From contig NZ_JQLL01000001.1 of NCBI RefSeq assembly GCF_000744185.1, forward strand, positions 806,001-870,000: a stretch of 64,000 bases of DNA, written 5' to 3'. The notes under the pieces were generated by a model that saw only the letters and a program-made list of their open reading frames with translations, did no database searches and had not been told where the DNA came from. This DNA comes from Carnobacterium funditum DSM 5970 (GTDB lineage: Bacteria > Bacillota > Bacilli > Lactobacillales > Carnobacteriaceae). Shown here one piece after another: positions 63,847-64,000 of the stretch; positions within the stretch are counted from its first letter, which is position 1; each line of letters opens with the position of its first letter. The position numbers were made by a program, and so were the translations under genes.

Positions 63847-64000
63847 TCATTTCGTGTAATTCGCCTTTTTTTCTTGTAGTGCAGGAATATCTGATTCGCG
63901 ACAGTAAACGAAATGACCAGGAGTTATTTCTCTTAAAGCTTCTGGTTCGCTATTTACTTCTCTACGAATATAGGGTGTACGAATACGGTTACGTTCATAT
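63847..64000 (-). CDS. oppF: Oligopeptide ABC transporter ATP-binding protein, C-terminal end
   Basis: Only the last 50 codons are in the window; the gene enters from the right edge and ends at 63847. The tail reads EPEALREITPGHFVYCRES, the LREVxPGHFV ending of the oligopeptide/dipeptide transporter ATPase C-terminal domain. In Listeria and bacilli oppF stands immediately before spxA, which favours OppF over OppD. No nucleotide-binding motifs are visible here, so the call depends on the tail and on gene order. Confidence 0.7.
   Translation of the reverse strand, partial: YERNRIRTPYIRREVNSEPEALREITPGHFVYCRESDIPALQEKKANYTK

Noticed and set aside
1-64000. CRISPR arrays, tRNA/rRNA genes, insertion sequences, prophage or defence islands
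   Set aside because: No regularly spaced repeats, cloverleaf sequences, transposase or integrase motifs, or defence-type genes were found on either strand; the region is core chromosome.

Overview
This is a continuous, AT-rich stretch of chromosome from a low-GC Gram-positive bacterium of the order Lactobacillales, most likely Carnobacterium or a close relative. The order mraZ-rsmH-ftsL-pbp-murE-mraY-murD-murG-divIB-ftsA-ftsZ-yggS-sepF-yggT-ylmH-divIVA-ileS, with no ftsW, is the lactobacillale form of the division/cell wall (dcw) cluster. MurE carries the DNPR substrate motif typical of meso-diaminopimelate ligases, and the aspartokinase is of the DapG (diaminopimelate-sensitive) type. Among Lactobacillales a meso-DAP wall is characteristic of Carnobacterium and a few lactobacilli. 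I see no tRNA, rRNA, insertion sequence, prophage or CRISPR array.

Layout. 1-3.3 kb (+): the 3' part of nrdD, then nrdG, a GlsB/YeaQ-type membrane protein and an SRPBCC-fold protein. 3.3-22.2 kb (-): ileS behind an isoleucine T-box, then the whole dcw cluster, headed by mraZ with a three-repeat MraZ operator. 22.4-32.8 kb (-): DUF3397, rpmF (short, easily missed), yceD, ylbM/tmcAL, recQ, the yqeG-yqeH-yhbY-nadD-yqeK-rsfS-methyltransferase operon, and dapG. 33-44 kb: cutC (+), yktA, a beta-hydroxyacid dehydrogenase, two glycolipid glycosyltransferases, ptsHI, then clpE (+) under two CtsR operators and a DUF1827 gene (+). 44-52 kb: prfC, nox and an AI-2E-family permease among three decayed genes (a staphylococcal-nuclease homologue, an M42 aminopeptidase and an MTA/SAH nucleosidase). 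52-64 kb: DUF3006, a ComEC-like beta-lactamase-fold hydrolase, mgtE, and the conserved yjb block rluD-nadK-relQ / yjbK-yjbH / pepF-coiA-mecA-spxA, ending in the C-terminus of an oligopeptide-transporter ATPase, probably oppF.

How the genes fit together. Most of the window is housekeeping: septum and peptidoglycan synthesis, ribosome maturation, NAD synthesis, sugar uptake by the PTS, and protein quality control. clpE, mecA, yjbH and spxA form a proteolysis/thiol-stress group, since MecA and YjbH are Clp adaptors and Spx is the substrate of YjbH-ClpXP. Intergenic sequence shows clear promoters, four of them with the same TTGAAT-17-TATAAT layout, and many Rho-independent terminators.

I did not find a convincing new multi-gene system. 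The points most worth a second look are regulatory or degenerative: 11-bp-spaced TGAC direct repeats at matching distances upstream of both spxA and its adaptor gene yjbH; three TTATTTCAYTAAA repeats plus a palindrome upstream of nox; and several decaying genes between 33 and 52 kb. I translated small genes and broken frames by hand. No database search was possible, so names rest on motif recognition, length and gene order.
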